From Flavobacteriales bacterium (GTDB lineage Bacteria > Bacteroidota > Bacteroidia > Flavobacteriales_D > Crocinitomicaceae): a stretch of 22,759 nucleotides of DNA. Below are positions 16,071 to 22,759 of the stretch, piece after piece. The notes beneath the pieces were generated by a model. That model was given only the letters and a program-made list of their open reading frames with translations. It ran no database searches and was not told the DNA's origin. Position 1 is the stretch's first letter. The number at the start of each line of letters is the position of its first letter. Made by a program: the position numbers and the translations under genes. The stretch is from NCBI GenBank assembly GCA_018665005.1, contig JABJEE010000270.1, positions 1-22,759 of the forward strand, in the 5' to 3' direction.

Positions 16071-17363
16071 ATGCTGATTTTCGTTGAAAACATAACAAAT
16101 AGATTAAGATATACTTTCGATTTCATTTTTAAAGAAAGAGATTTAACATACGAATTTACTACCAATAAAGAATCGTTTATAAACTCAGAGGTGTCAAAAT
16201 TTAATTATTCAAGAGCATCCTTTGATAAGGAAATAAAATCACTCACCCCCTCTTCTATTCTCTTTCGAGAAGGCGTATATAACTTCAGTATTAACAAGAA
16301 GCAATTTTATAAAGAAGAGTGTCTTACAATCAATGATAAAACAGATCCGTTTGCAAGCATTTTTTATATCATCACAAGATATGAAGAATACAACTCAACT
16401 CTAATCGATCATCATGGAAGACATCAAGGAAAGCATTCCGTATTGTATCGATTTAATTGGCATCACTATACGATGTGTGATCGATGGGCAGAAGATATTC
16501 TAGCGTTTTTCAAATACAATTGTGGTCTTAAATATGAAAACAAAATTCATCACCCTCAAATTGTTCCAACTTTCGACATCGATAAGGCATATGCCTACAA
16601 GCACAAAAGCCCCGTAAGAAACATTCTCTCGAATCTAAAAGACCTATGGACCAAAAACACAAAACAACTTCTAGAACGAAAATTGGTTATTAGCGGTAGC
16701 AAAAAAGATCCTTTTGACAACTTTGATTTGATTTATGACATCCAAAGGAGAGGATATGATGTGAAATTATTTTGGCTTTTGGGAAATTATGGAAAATTCG
16801 ATAAAAACATATCCCATAAGCATAAAAGACATATTCGTCTGATAATGAAAATGGCGGAGATTTCTACGATAGGTATTCATCCAAGCTACAAATCCAACTC
16901 AAATGAGTTTTTTGTACATCAAGAAATCGAAAGACTTCAAAATATATTATCAAAACATATTCGAAATAGCCGACAGCATTTCTTAAAGCTTACATTGCCT
17001 CATACCTATGAAACACTCATTGAACAGGAGATTGAAAATGATTTCACTATGGGGTATGCTGATATTTGTGGATATCGAGCAGGTACGGCTAGAAAACACC
17101 TTTGGTTTAATGTAATGACCAATGAGATAACCAAATTAAAAATTCACCCATTTGCATATATGGATGGAACACTTAATGAATACCTAAAAATGAAACCTGA
17201 AGAAGCACAAGAAATAATAGCAGCTCTTTATATAGAAACTAAAAAATATGGTGGAGACTTTACTTTTATTTGGCATAACGACACCATCAATGATTACGGC
17301 CATTGGAAAGGGTGGTCACAAGTATTAGAATTCACTTTGAGATTAAGGGGTATACCTGAATAA
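16071..17363 (+). CDS. polysaccharide deacetylase family protein with DUF7033 N-terminal domain
   Basis: 430 residues, no signal peptide. The N-terminal ~155 residues look like DUF7033: the block DPFASIFYIITRYEEY, then HHGRHQGKHSV and a CDRWAEDIL segment. The second part is the NodB-like deacetylase fold: FDIDKAYAYKHK puts the expected metal and catalytic Asp pair at 169 and 171, IGIHPSYKSN carries the HxxxS-like metal motif, and a late FTFIWHND supplies another His. The likely reaction is removal of an acetyl group from an amino sugar of a glycan or lipid-linked glycan precursor. It begins 3 bases after wecB, so a shared sugar pathway is likely, though the true substrate is unknown. Confidence 0.87.
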   Translation: MLIFVENITNRLRYTFDFIFKERDLTYEFTTNKESFINSEVSKFNYSRASFDKEIKSLTPSSILFREGVYNFSINKKQFYKEECLTINDKTDPFASIFYIITRYEEYNSTLIDHHGRHQGKHSVLYRFNWHHYTMCDRWAEDILAFFKYNCGLKYENKIHHPQIVPTFDIDKAYAYKHKSPVRNILSNLKDLWTKNTKQLLERKLVISGSKKDPFDNFDLIYDIQRRGYDVKLFWLLGNYGKFDKNISHKHKRHIRLIMKMAEISTIGIHPSYKSNSNEFFVHQEIERLQNILSKHIRNSRQHFLKLTLPHTYETLIEQEIENDFTMGYADICGYRAGTARKHLWFNVMTNEITKLKIHPFAYMDGTLNEYLKMKPEEAQEIIAALYIETKKYGGDFTFIWHNDTINDYGHWKGWSQVLEFTLRLRGIPE

Positions 17364-17405
17364 TAAATAGAAATAAATACGCCTAATTAAATGTTATATA
17401 ATGGA

Positions 17406-18410
17406 TTACCAGCTTCTATTATATTCAGAATCTACCATCACATTCTTTCCATCTTCTTTTTGAAATGCATAATTAAATCCGGAGTAAACGGAATATGAAC
17501 CGACCCTGCCGTACACATCCAACGCAATAAAACCGCATTGAAGACCAGTCAAGTCATCATGTTTTGAAATAATTCTCTCTACTGCCAACCGACAAGCATC
17601 TTGAGGAGATTTTCCTTGCCTCATTAACTCCACAACAGTATGACTTCCGGCGATTCTTATTATCGCCTCTCCCATTCCTGTGGCACATGCACCACCAATT
17701 TCATTATCAATAAATAACCCTGCACCAATGATTGGTGAATCCCCTACTCTTCCATGCATTTTATACGCCCAACCACTGGTTGTGCAAGATCCACTTATAT
17801 TTCCAAATTCATCCAAAGCCAGCATACCTATAGTATCATGGTTCTCATGATTTATCCTTGGTTTTCTTAGCAGTTCTTTATTTTCTTTCTTCCATTCTTT
17901 CCAATCCTTTTTCACCTCTTTAATTGGTGTTTTACATTTTTCAAATCCTTGCTCAATGGCAAAATCACGAGCCCCTTCTCCGACAAGCATCACATGAGGT
18001 GTCTTGTCCATTACTGCTCGAGCTACAGATACAGGATGTTTAATCCCTTCTAAACAAGCAACAGCGCCGCATTTTGAATTTTCGTCCATTATACACGCGT
18101 CTAATGTAACATGCCCCTCACGATCAGGCCTTCCTCCTATTCCTACACTGCGATTTGTGATATCAGCTTCCGTAATCCTGACCCCTGCCTCTACTGCATC
18201 TATCGATTTACCTCCATCAGATAAAACCTTCCATGCCTCATCATTCGCCTTGATACCATGACTCCAGGTAGAAATAACAATATTACTGCGTTTTATAAGA
18301 TCGGCTTTGGGTTCTTCCTTTGGAATCGGCTTACCAAATATCCCATTGCTTTTTAATAAAGCCAAAGCAGTTGTTGTTAATCCGAATTTAAAAAATGTTC
18401 TTCTTTTCAT
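17406..18410 (-). CDS. N4-(beta-N-acetylglucosaminyl)-L-asparaginase (glycosylasparaginase), Tat-exported
   Basis: 334 residues. A twin-arginine signal opens the protein (RRTFFKFG, then a hydrophobic stretch to about residue 25), so folded export to the periplasm is predicted. The rest is the Ntn-hydrolase glycosylasparaginase fold: autocleavage should occur between Asp192 and Thr193 in HDTIGMLALD, leaving Thr193 as nucleophile. GRVGDSPIIGAGLFIDNE and CATGMGEAI are the expected substrate-pocket blocks. The family hydrolyses the bond between Asn and GlcNAc in N-glycopeptides. It lies 23 bases downstream of mltG, at the end of the dapF operon. A plain isoaspartyl peptidase is a less likely alternative because of the GRVGDSP and Tat features. 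Confidence 0.92.
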   Translation of the reverse strand: MKRRTFFKFGLTTTALALLKSNGIFGKPIPKEEPKADLIKRSNIVISTWSHGIKANDEAWKVLSDGGKSIDAVEAGVRITEADITNRSVGIGGRPDREGHVTLDACIMDENSKCGAVACLEGIKHPVSVARAVMDKTPHVMLVGEGARDFAIEQGFEKCKTPIKEVKKDWKEWKKENKELLRKPRINHENHDTIGMLALDEFGNISGSCTTSGWAYKMHGRVGDSPIIGAGLFIDNEIGGACATGMGEAIIRIAGSHTVVELMRQGKSPQDACRLAVERIISKHDDLTGLQCGFIALDVYGRVGSYSVYSGFNYAFQKEDGKNVMVDSEYNRSW

Positions 18411-18433
18411 AGTTTATAGAATAAGTAATTGCA

Positions 18434-19471
18434 CTACTTTCTGGTATTGCGAATATGTCCACTGTAATTTCTACTGAAGTAATGCCGCGTTCCATCACCA
18501 TACATATACAAGTAATTTACATCACTAGGGTTTAATGAAGCCTTGAGAACTTTAGAGTTTACAAGACAAATTGGTCCTGGAGGAAGGCCCTTGATCTTAT
18601 AGGTATTGTAGGAGCAGTCAATGTCTCTGTGTTCATATAGTAACCTAGTGACCCCTTTTAATTCATCACCCCAACAATATACAAATGTAGGATCTGATTG
18701 TAATGGCATATTTATTTCCATACGGTTTAAATATAATTTTGAAATGTCACTCCATTCTTTTTCAAGTCTAGATTGTTCTAGGTACACCATGCTTGCTAGA
18801 GTATAAAGTTCAGAAGGCGATGATAAATTGATTTGACCAAGCTTTTCGATTCGCTTAGGTGTCCAAAACTTCTTAAATTCTTTGGCCATTTTTTCTACAA
18901 ATTGTTTTTCATCAGTGTCATAAAACACTTTGTAACTATCAGGAATAAACATCGCAGGAAATTGCTCTCTTGAAAAACCATATTTACTATATGTAGAAGG
19001 GTCATTCAAATAAGAAGATAATGAAGCACTGTCTATAAGTATGGTCTCAGAAACTTTTTTGGATAGCTGATCCAACTGATACATACCCTTGCAATTATTA
19101 AATGTAATGGTAACCTCTACCTCTGCATTACCATTGCCTTTGGAATTGATTGTAAATCCATTCAGTAAGTCTTTGATTTTGGTTCCAGGCGCTATAATAT
19201 ATTTGCCTAATGCTATTTTATTTTCATCAAGCCCTTTATAATCGCCAATTTCTATTAGGGCGTCTGTATCCTCTATGATTTTCTCAGCTTTAAGCTTTTC
19301 GGCAAGCTCTTTTAAGGAGGACTTCTTATCTATAAAGAAAACGGTTTCCTTTTTGTTAATTGTAAAGGACTCACTGGCAAAATACAAGCTGATTTTTGGC
19401 AACAAAATAATTACTAATAAAATGACTGCAGAGACAACGGTAATTAAAATCTTTATCCTATTTCCTTTCAT
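18434..19471 (-). CDS. mltG: endolytic transglycosylase MltG
   Basis: 345 residues, near the usual ~340. One N-terminal transmembrane helix (about 7-29) anchors it in the inner membrane with the catalytic part in the periplasm. A LysM-like subdomain (about 42-95) precedes the YceG fold: MFIPDSYKVFY, LASMVYLEQSRLEKEWSDI, LYLNRMEINMPLQSDPTFVY, YNTYKIKGLPPGPI and a closing YGDGTRHYFS block. It cuts nascent peptidoglycan strands and sets glycan length. Glu232 aligns with catalytic Glu218 of E. coli MltG, but the surrounding EKET text is YLEQ here. It sits 6 bases after the GNAT gene. Confidence 0.94.
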   Translation of the reverse strand: MKGNRIKILITVVSAVILLVIILLPKISLYFASESFTINKKETVFFIDKKSSLKELAEKLKAEKIIEDTDALIEIGDYKGLDENKIALGKYIIAPGTKIKDLLNGFTINSKGNGNAEVEVTITFNNCKGMYQLDQLSKKVSETILIDSASLSSYLNDPSTYSKYGFSREQFPAMFIPDSYKVFYDTDEKQFVEKMAKEFKKFWTPKRIEKLGQINLSSPSELYTLASMVYLEQSRLEKEWSDISKLYLNRMEINMPLQSDPTFVYCWGDELKGVTRLLYEHRDIDCSYNTYKIKGLPPGPICLVNSKVLKASLNPSDVNYLYMYGDGTRHYFSRNYSGHIRNTRK

Positions 19472-19477
19472 AATACG

Positions 19478-19978
19478 TCAAAATTCTAGTTTATAAATAT
19501 TCATCTTCTTACCTAACATACCTACATTCGATTCTTCAATTTCATAACCTAGACTTTTAAAAAGAAAAGAACTAGGTAAATTATCAACCTCAACAAAAGA
19601 CCTCAAACAATATACACCTATTACATTGGCTGCGTACTCCTTAATTTCATCTAGGGCTGCACTAGCAAATCCTTTTCGTCTATTTATAGAATCAACTATG
19701 GCAATTCCTACCTCTGCCGATTCAATAATAAAATCAATATTGTATAAATCCACCATTCCCACGGGCATATTGGTATGGCTGTTACAAATAATAAACCGTA
19801 CTTGGCCCGTGTCAAATACATTATGTTGTTCTTTTATAATGGCTTCAATGAAGCCAATGGTTAAAGGAGCATCTATTTCAGTATATCTTCCTAATCCTTT
19901 GTCTGTTTCCCAGCCCAAAATAAGAGCTGCATCTCTCAATTCTACAAGTCTCAAAAAAATTAAATCGTCATTATGCAT
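19478..19978 (-). CDS. GNAT family N-acetyltransferase
   Basis: 166 residues, single GNAT domain. The acetyl-CoA pyrophosphate-binding motif (R/Q-x-x-G-x-G/A) is visible in SINRRKGFASAAL, followed by the beta5-alpha4 part CLRSFVEVDNLPSSFLFKSLGYE typical of RimJ/RimL/SpeG-like enzymes. It transfers acetyl from acetyl-CoA to an amine; the acceptor (protein N-terminus, polyamine or other) cannot be told. It overlaps the end of the 167-aa gene by 8 bases and is followed 6 bases later by mltG. A GNAT gene between dapF and mltG is, from memory, a common arrangement in Flavobacteriia. Confidence 0.9.
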   Translation of the reverse strand: MHNDDLIFLRLVELRDAALILGWETDKGLGRYTEIDAPLTIGFIEAIIKEQHNVFDTGQVRFIICNSHTNMPVGMVDLYNIDFIIESAEVGIAIVDSINRRKGFASAALDEIKEYAANVIGVYCLRSFVEVDNLPSSFLFKSLGYEIEESNVGMLGKKMNIYKLEF

Positions 19979-20474
19979 GTAAGAGATTCAATCGTTTGTC
20001 TATGTCCTCTGGTCCATAACTCAAAATTCCCAATTCGGATTCCGTTACATTAAAACCATGATATTCTTTCATCATATTCTTGTCATTCAAATAGGATAAA
20101 AGCTCCGAAAGTTTCAAAACATTTTCAGAAACATTTAATACATGCTTGATTGGAGCCAAACAAGACATCTTTGCTGAAATGGCTCGATCATATGAGTAAA
20201 ATATCCGGCGCACTTCACCTAAGCCAATACTAAACCTTAGATTTAAAACCACACACTTAATTCTCTTTTTTTCAACAGTTTGGATTAGCTTAATTGTAGG
20301 CACCTCATCTCTCCCATTACTCTTGAGACTGAAAAACATCTCTCCTACAGAAAGCCCCACATGAGGAGGTGTTTTATCGACATGGAAAATCCAAAGAGAT
20401 AAATCATTCGACGCTTTATAAGTCGTCAAAGGTGTTAAATGCCCGAATGTGAAATCAAATCTCGATTTGTCCAT
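19971..20474 (-). CDS. unknown protein, 167 aa, embedded in the dapF-mltG operon
   Basis: I cannot name the family. No signal peptide or membrane helix. The first ~85 residues alternate like beta strands, with a striking block KTPPHVGLSVGEMFFSLKSN containing His38. A helical part follows with Cys105 at the start of a predicted helix (KMSCLAPIKHVL), then a Tyr/Gly-rich end (SYGPEDIDKRLN). The His-in-strand then Cys-at-helix order recalls permuted NlpC/P60 or LRAT-like thiol hydrolases, but this is a weak resemblance. Its start overlaps the dapF end by 20 bases and its end overlaps the GNAT start by 8, so coupled translation and a linked role are likely. The next Met is at residue 46, too late to be the start. 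Confidence 0.72.
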   Translation of the reverse strand: MDKSRFDFTFGHLTPLTTYKASNDLSLWIFHVDKTPPHVGLSVGEMFFSLKSNGRDEVPTIKLIQTVEKKRIKCVVLNLRFSIGLGEVRRIFYSYDRAISAKMSCLAPIKHVLNVSENVLKLSELLSYLNDKNMMKEYHGFNVTESELGILSYGPEDIDKRLNLLHA

Positions 20475-21267
20475 GAAAAATTTGTTTAGCAGGACCCATT
20501 AAATGCACATTGGAGAATTGACCATTACTCATTTTGTCGAATGACACCTTTAAAATACCGCCCTTTGTTTCGATTTCAATCATATTTTCATCTGAGTTAG
20601 AATGTGCTGAATGAATCAATGCGCAGGCAGTAGCTCCTGTACCACAGGACAGTGTCTCATTTTCCACCCCTCTTTCATACGTCCTCATCTCAATTCGCCT
20701 TGAATCTAATTCATAAATCAAATTCACATTCACTCCTTCATTTTTATATTCTTCTGAAAACCTGATTTTCTTACCGTAATCGATAATTAAATCTAGCTCT
20801 GCTTTTTTCTTGACATAAGATGCAAAATGTGGAGAACCCGTTTCTAAAAAATATGAAGCACTATTCAACTCTCTATTGTTATCTACACTAATCGTTTCGA
20901 TTGAACCTATGTTGCTCATTTCCACCTTAACCTCATCTTGACAAACATATGCTTTATGAACACCATCAAAAGCCTCAAAAACACAAGGATTATCGTTAAT
21001 TATCTTTGATGAATAAGCAAAGTGAACAGCACATCTTGCTCCATTACCACAAAAACTTTGAGATCCATCAGGATTGAAAAACTCCATTTTAAAATGATGT
21101 CCAATAGATTTTTTTATCAAAATAAGGCCATCTGAACCTATTCCAAACTTCCTGCTACAAACATGCTGAATCTGATTGACGTCAAGTTGTATTTTTTCTG
21201 TATTGAAGGAATTGATAATGATAAAATCATTTCCAGTGCCTTGATACTTGTAAAAGGGAATGGTCAT
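20455..21267 (-). CDS. dapF: diaminopimelate epimerase
   Basis: 270 residues from the ATG at 21267. It converts LL- to meso-diaminopimelate, the branch point for lysine and for peptidoglycan cross-links; cytoplasmic. Both catalytic Cys motifs are intact: Cys73 in FCGNGARC and Cys208 in LSCGTGATA. The family start FYKYQGTGNDF follows within a few residues, as expected. The frame could start three codons earlier at a TTG (21276), but that codon lies inside the -7 box, so the ATG is preferred. First gene of a tightly packed five-gene unit ending in the glycosylasparaginase. Confidence 0.97.
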   Translation of the reverse strand: MTIPFYKYQGTGNDFIIINSFNTEKIQLDVNQIQHVCSRKFGIGSDGLILIKKSIGHHFKMEFFNPDGSQSFCGNGARCAVHFAYSSKIINDNPCVFEAFDGVHKAYVCQDEVKVEMSNIGSIETISVDNNRELNSASYFLETGSPHFASYVKKKAELDLIIDYGKKIRFSEEYKNEGVNVNLIYELDSRRIEMRTYERGVENETLSCGTGATACALIHSAHSNSDENMIEIETKGGILKVSFDKMSNGQFSNVHLMGPAKQIFHGQIEI

Positions 21268-21273
21268 ATTATA

Positions 21274-21307
21274 CAAATGTATTGATTATTGATTTCATTT
21301 TTAACAA
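21274..21307 (-). promoter_or_regulatory. promoter of the dapF operon (TTG-N23-TAnnTTTG)
   Basis: On the minus strand TACATTTG (21274-21281) matches TAnnTTTG exactly, and TTG (21305-21307) lies 23 bases upstream. The predicted transcription start is about 21268-21270, at or within a few bases of the dapF ATG at 21267, so the mRNA may be leaderless. The -33 TTG sits within a TTAACAAT repeat. Confidence 0.55.
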
Positions 21308-21330
21308 TTTCAGCTTAACAATCTTTAACA
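21301..21330. repeat. TTAACAAT direct repeats between dapF and htrA
   Basis: TTAACAAT occurs at 21301-21308 and 21315-21322 (14-base step), then TTTAACA at 21324-21330. They lie between divergent dapF and htrA and overlap the proposed dapF -33 element. Spacing near one or one and a half helical turns suits cooperative protein binding; the role is inferred. Confidence 0.4.
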
Positions 21331-21391
21331 TAGGAGATGTACCAAAATATAGGTCTTAGGTGTTAAACTTGTGTAATTAATAAATCATTTC

Positions 21392-22759
21392 ATGAAGAAC
21401 TCAATCTTATTCAAAACACTTATTATTGGAATCATAGGTGGCTCATTACCACTAATTATATTTTTGGCCACCCAAAAAAAAACGAGAGAGAATGCAAACA
21501 ACACCGTTTACAACTCTGAATATTTAATCGATGGCAATCGAAGAATACCCGTAAAAACCGCAAACTTTTCCGGATTGAATTCTATTGATTTTAGAGAAGC
21601 ATCAAAGAATTCTATCAATTCTGTGGTTCATGTCACCACAAAAGTTGTGCATACCTCTTTTCAAAGAGATATTTTTCAAGAGTTCTTCTACGGCCCTGGG
21701 GCCGGTGGTAAAGAATTCAAACAATTTGGATCTGGTGCAGGTTCAGGAGTATTTATTTCATCGAAAGGTTATATCGTAACGAACAATCATGTTATTGACA
21801 ATGCCAGTGAAATACAAGTTGTTCTTAACGACAATTCTAAATATGATGCTACCATTGTTGGAACGGACCCCTCCACTGATATTGCTGTTATAAAAATTGA
21901 AGGAGAAAACTTTCCATCTATTCCATTAGGGAATAGCGACGATTTAGAGATCGGCGAATGGGTGCTTGCTGTTGGAAACCCATTTAATTTAACTTCAACC
22001 GTGACCGCCGGAATTGTATCGGCAAAAGCACGAAATATCAATCTCTTAAATGGAAATGCAGATAAAAATATATTTCCTATTGAATCATTTATTCAAACAG
22101 ATGCTGCCGTCAATCCCGGAAATAGTGGAGGAGCGCTCGTAAATTCAAGTGGTGAACTGGTTGGAATTAATACTGCCATTGCATCTCAAACCGGAAGCTA
22201 TTCGGGTTATTCGTTCGCAGTCCCCGTAAATCTCGTTCAAAAAGTAATGAGAGATTTAATTGATTATGGTGTCGTTCAAAGAGGATATTTGGGAGTTCAG
22301 ATTGCAGACATTACTCAAGAAATACAAACCGAAAGAAGTCTACCCAACCTAAAGGGTGTGTATGTAGCTGGTGTTGTTGAGGATGGAAGTGCTGAAAAAG
22401 CTGGCCTTAAAGAAGGGGATGTTATACTTCGGGTTGGGACTAAAGAAATCAATTCATCTGCCTCCCTGCAAGAAGAAATCGGGAAAATGAGACCGGGAGA
22501 TAAGGTAGCTATAACCATAAGAAACTCCAAAGGTGCTGAGCAGACAAAAGAGGTTGTCTTGAGAAATAAAGAAGGACAGACAGATTTAATAACGAAAGAA
22601 GAAATCAAGAAAAATTACGCCTTGGGAGCAACATTTGAAAATTTAACCGAAAAAGAAAAAAAATCTTTAAATATTGATCATGGTATAAAAATTAAAACCA
22701 TTACCGCAGGAAAATTGAAATCCCTTGGATTAAAGGAAGGGGTCATTATTTCTAAAATA
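21392..22759 (+). CDS. HtrA/DegP family periplasmic serine protease (3' end outside window)
   Basis: Open from the ATG at 21392 to the window edge, 456 codons with no stop. An N-terminal hydrophobic segment at about 10-26 acts as signal anchor or signal peptide. The trypsin-like domain has the full triad: His133 in TNNHVI, Asp163 in STDIAVIKI and Ser245 in NPGNSGGAL, preceded by SGAGSGVFIS. PDZ domain 1 starts at RGYLGVQI near residue 297 and runs to about 390; a second PDZ domain begins near residue 408 and is cut by the window end. The family degrades or refolds misfolded envelope proteins under stress. Divergent from the dapF operon; TAAACTTG at 21364-21371 is one base off a -7 box. Confidence 0.95.
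   Translation, partial: MKNSILFKTLIIGIIGGSLPLIIFLATQKKTRENANNTVYNSEYLIDGNRRIPVKTANFSGLNSIDFREASKNSINSVVHVTTKVVHTSFQRDIFQEFFYGPGAGGKEFKQFGSGAGSGVFISSKGYIVTNNHVIDNASEIQVVLNDNSKYDATIVGTDPSTDIAVIKIEGENFPSIPLGNSDDLEIGEWVLAVGNPFNLTSTVTAGIVSAKARNINLLNGNADKNIFPIESFIQTDAAVNPGNSGGALVNSSGELVGINTAIASQTGSYSGYSFAVPVNLVQKVMRDLIDYGVVQRGYLGVQIADITQEIQTERSLPNLKGVYVAGVVEDGSAEKAGLKEGDVILRVGTKEINSSASLQEEIGKMRPGDKVAITIRNSKGAEQTKEVVLRNKEGQTDLITKEEIKKNYALGATFENLTEKEKKSLNIDHGIKIKTITAGKLKSLGLKEGVIISKI

Noticed and set aside
19626..19982. 118-codon open frame on the plus strand opposite the GNAT gene
   Set aside because: The minus-strand frame has a clear GNAT acetyl-CoA motif; the plus-strand product has no coherent features or promoter.

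Overview
The window looks like a chromosomal segment from a low-GC member of the Bacteroidota, most likely the order Flavobacteriales. Four things point there. Two secreted proteins carry C-terminal type IX secretion (T9SS) sorting domains, one of type A and one of type B. Families typical of the phylum are present (DUF6702, DUF7033-type polysaccharide deacetylase, the choice-of-anchor B/LVIVD family). Several promoters match the Bacteroidota form TTG-N(17-23)-TAnnTTTG. Shine-Dalgarno sequences are mostly weak or absent. I cannot name a genus.

Layout. 1-596: 3' part of a T9SS type A LVIVD-repeat protein. 698-952: small membrane protein of unknown function. 982-1431 (-) and 1571-2113 (+): a cyclophilin and an unknown 180-aa protein, divergent, each with a recognisable -7 box. 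2287-3183: secreted glucosaminidase with LysM, closed by a terminator hairpin. 3337-9347 (+): DUF6702 lipoprotein-like/secreted protein, M1 metallopeptidase (4-nt overlap) and a giant T9SS type B adhesin-like protein. 9365-11560 (-): era then der, two ribosome-assembly GTPases in one operon. 11648-12610 (+): fatty-acid hydroxylase/sterol desaturase family protein starting at TTG. 12620-14821 (-): SUI1/eIF1-like factor, EamA transporter, DUF58 protein. 14913-17363 (+): UDP-GlcNAc 2-epimerase and polysaccharide deacetylase pair. 17406-21267 (-): dapF, unknown 167-aa protein, GNAT acetyltransferase, mltG, glycosylasparaginase, tightly packed or overlapping. 21392-end (+): HtrA/DegP-type protease, running off the window.

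The recurring theme is the cell envelope: peptidoglycan precursor supply (DapF makes meso-diaminopimelate), glycan chain processing (MltG, glucosaminidase), amino-sugar and polysaccharide modification (WecB, deacetylase), periplasmic quality control (HtrA, M1 peptidase, cyclophilin), and surface proteins exported by T9SS. The rest is housekeeping (Era, Der, SUI1).

No tRNA, rRNA, CRISPR array, insertion sequence, phage gene or integrase was seen, and no gene looks broken. No stretch without a gene exceeds about 175 bases; the longest (2114-2286) shows nothing I can name. I do not see a clear new multi-gene system. The best leads are small: two perfect palindromes between the SUI1 and wecB genes, a 167-aa unknown protein embedded in the dapF-mltG operon with a possible His/Cys pair, TTAACAAT direct repeats in the dapF/htrA intergenic region, and a near-leaderless dapF start.
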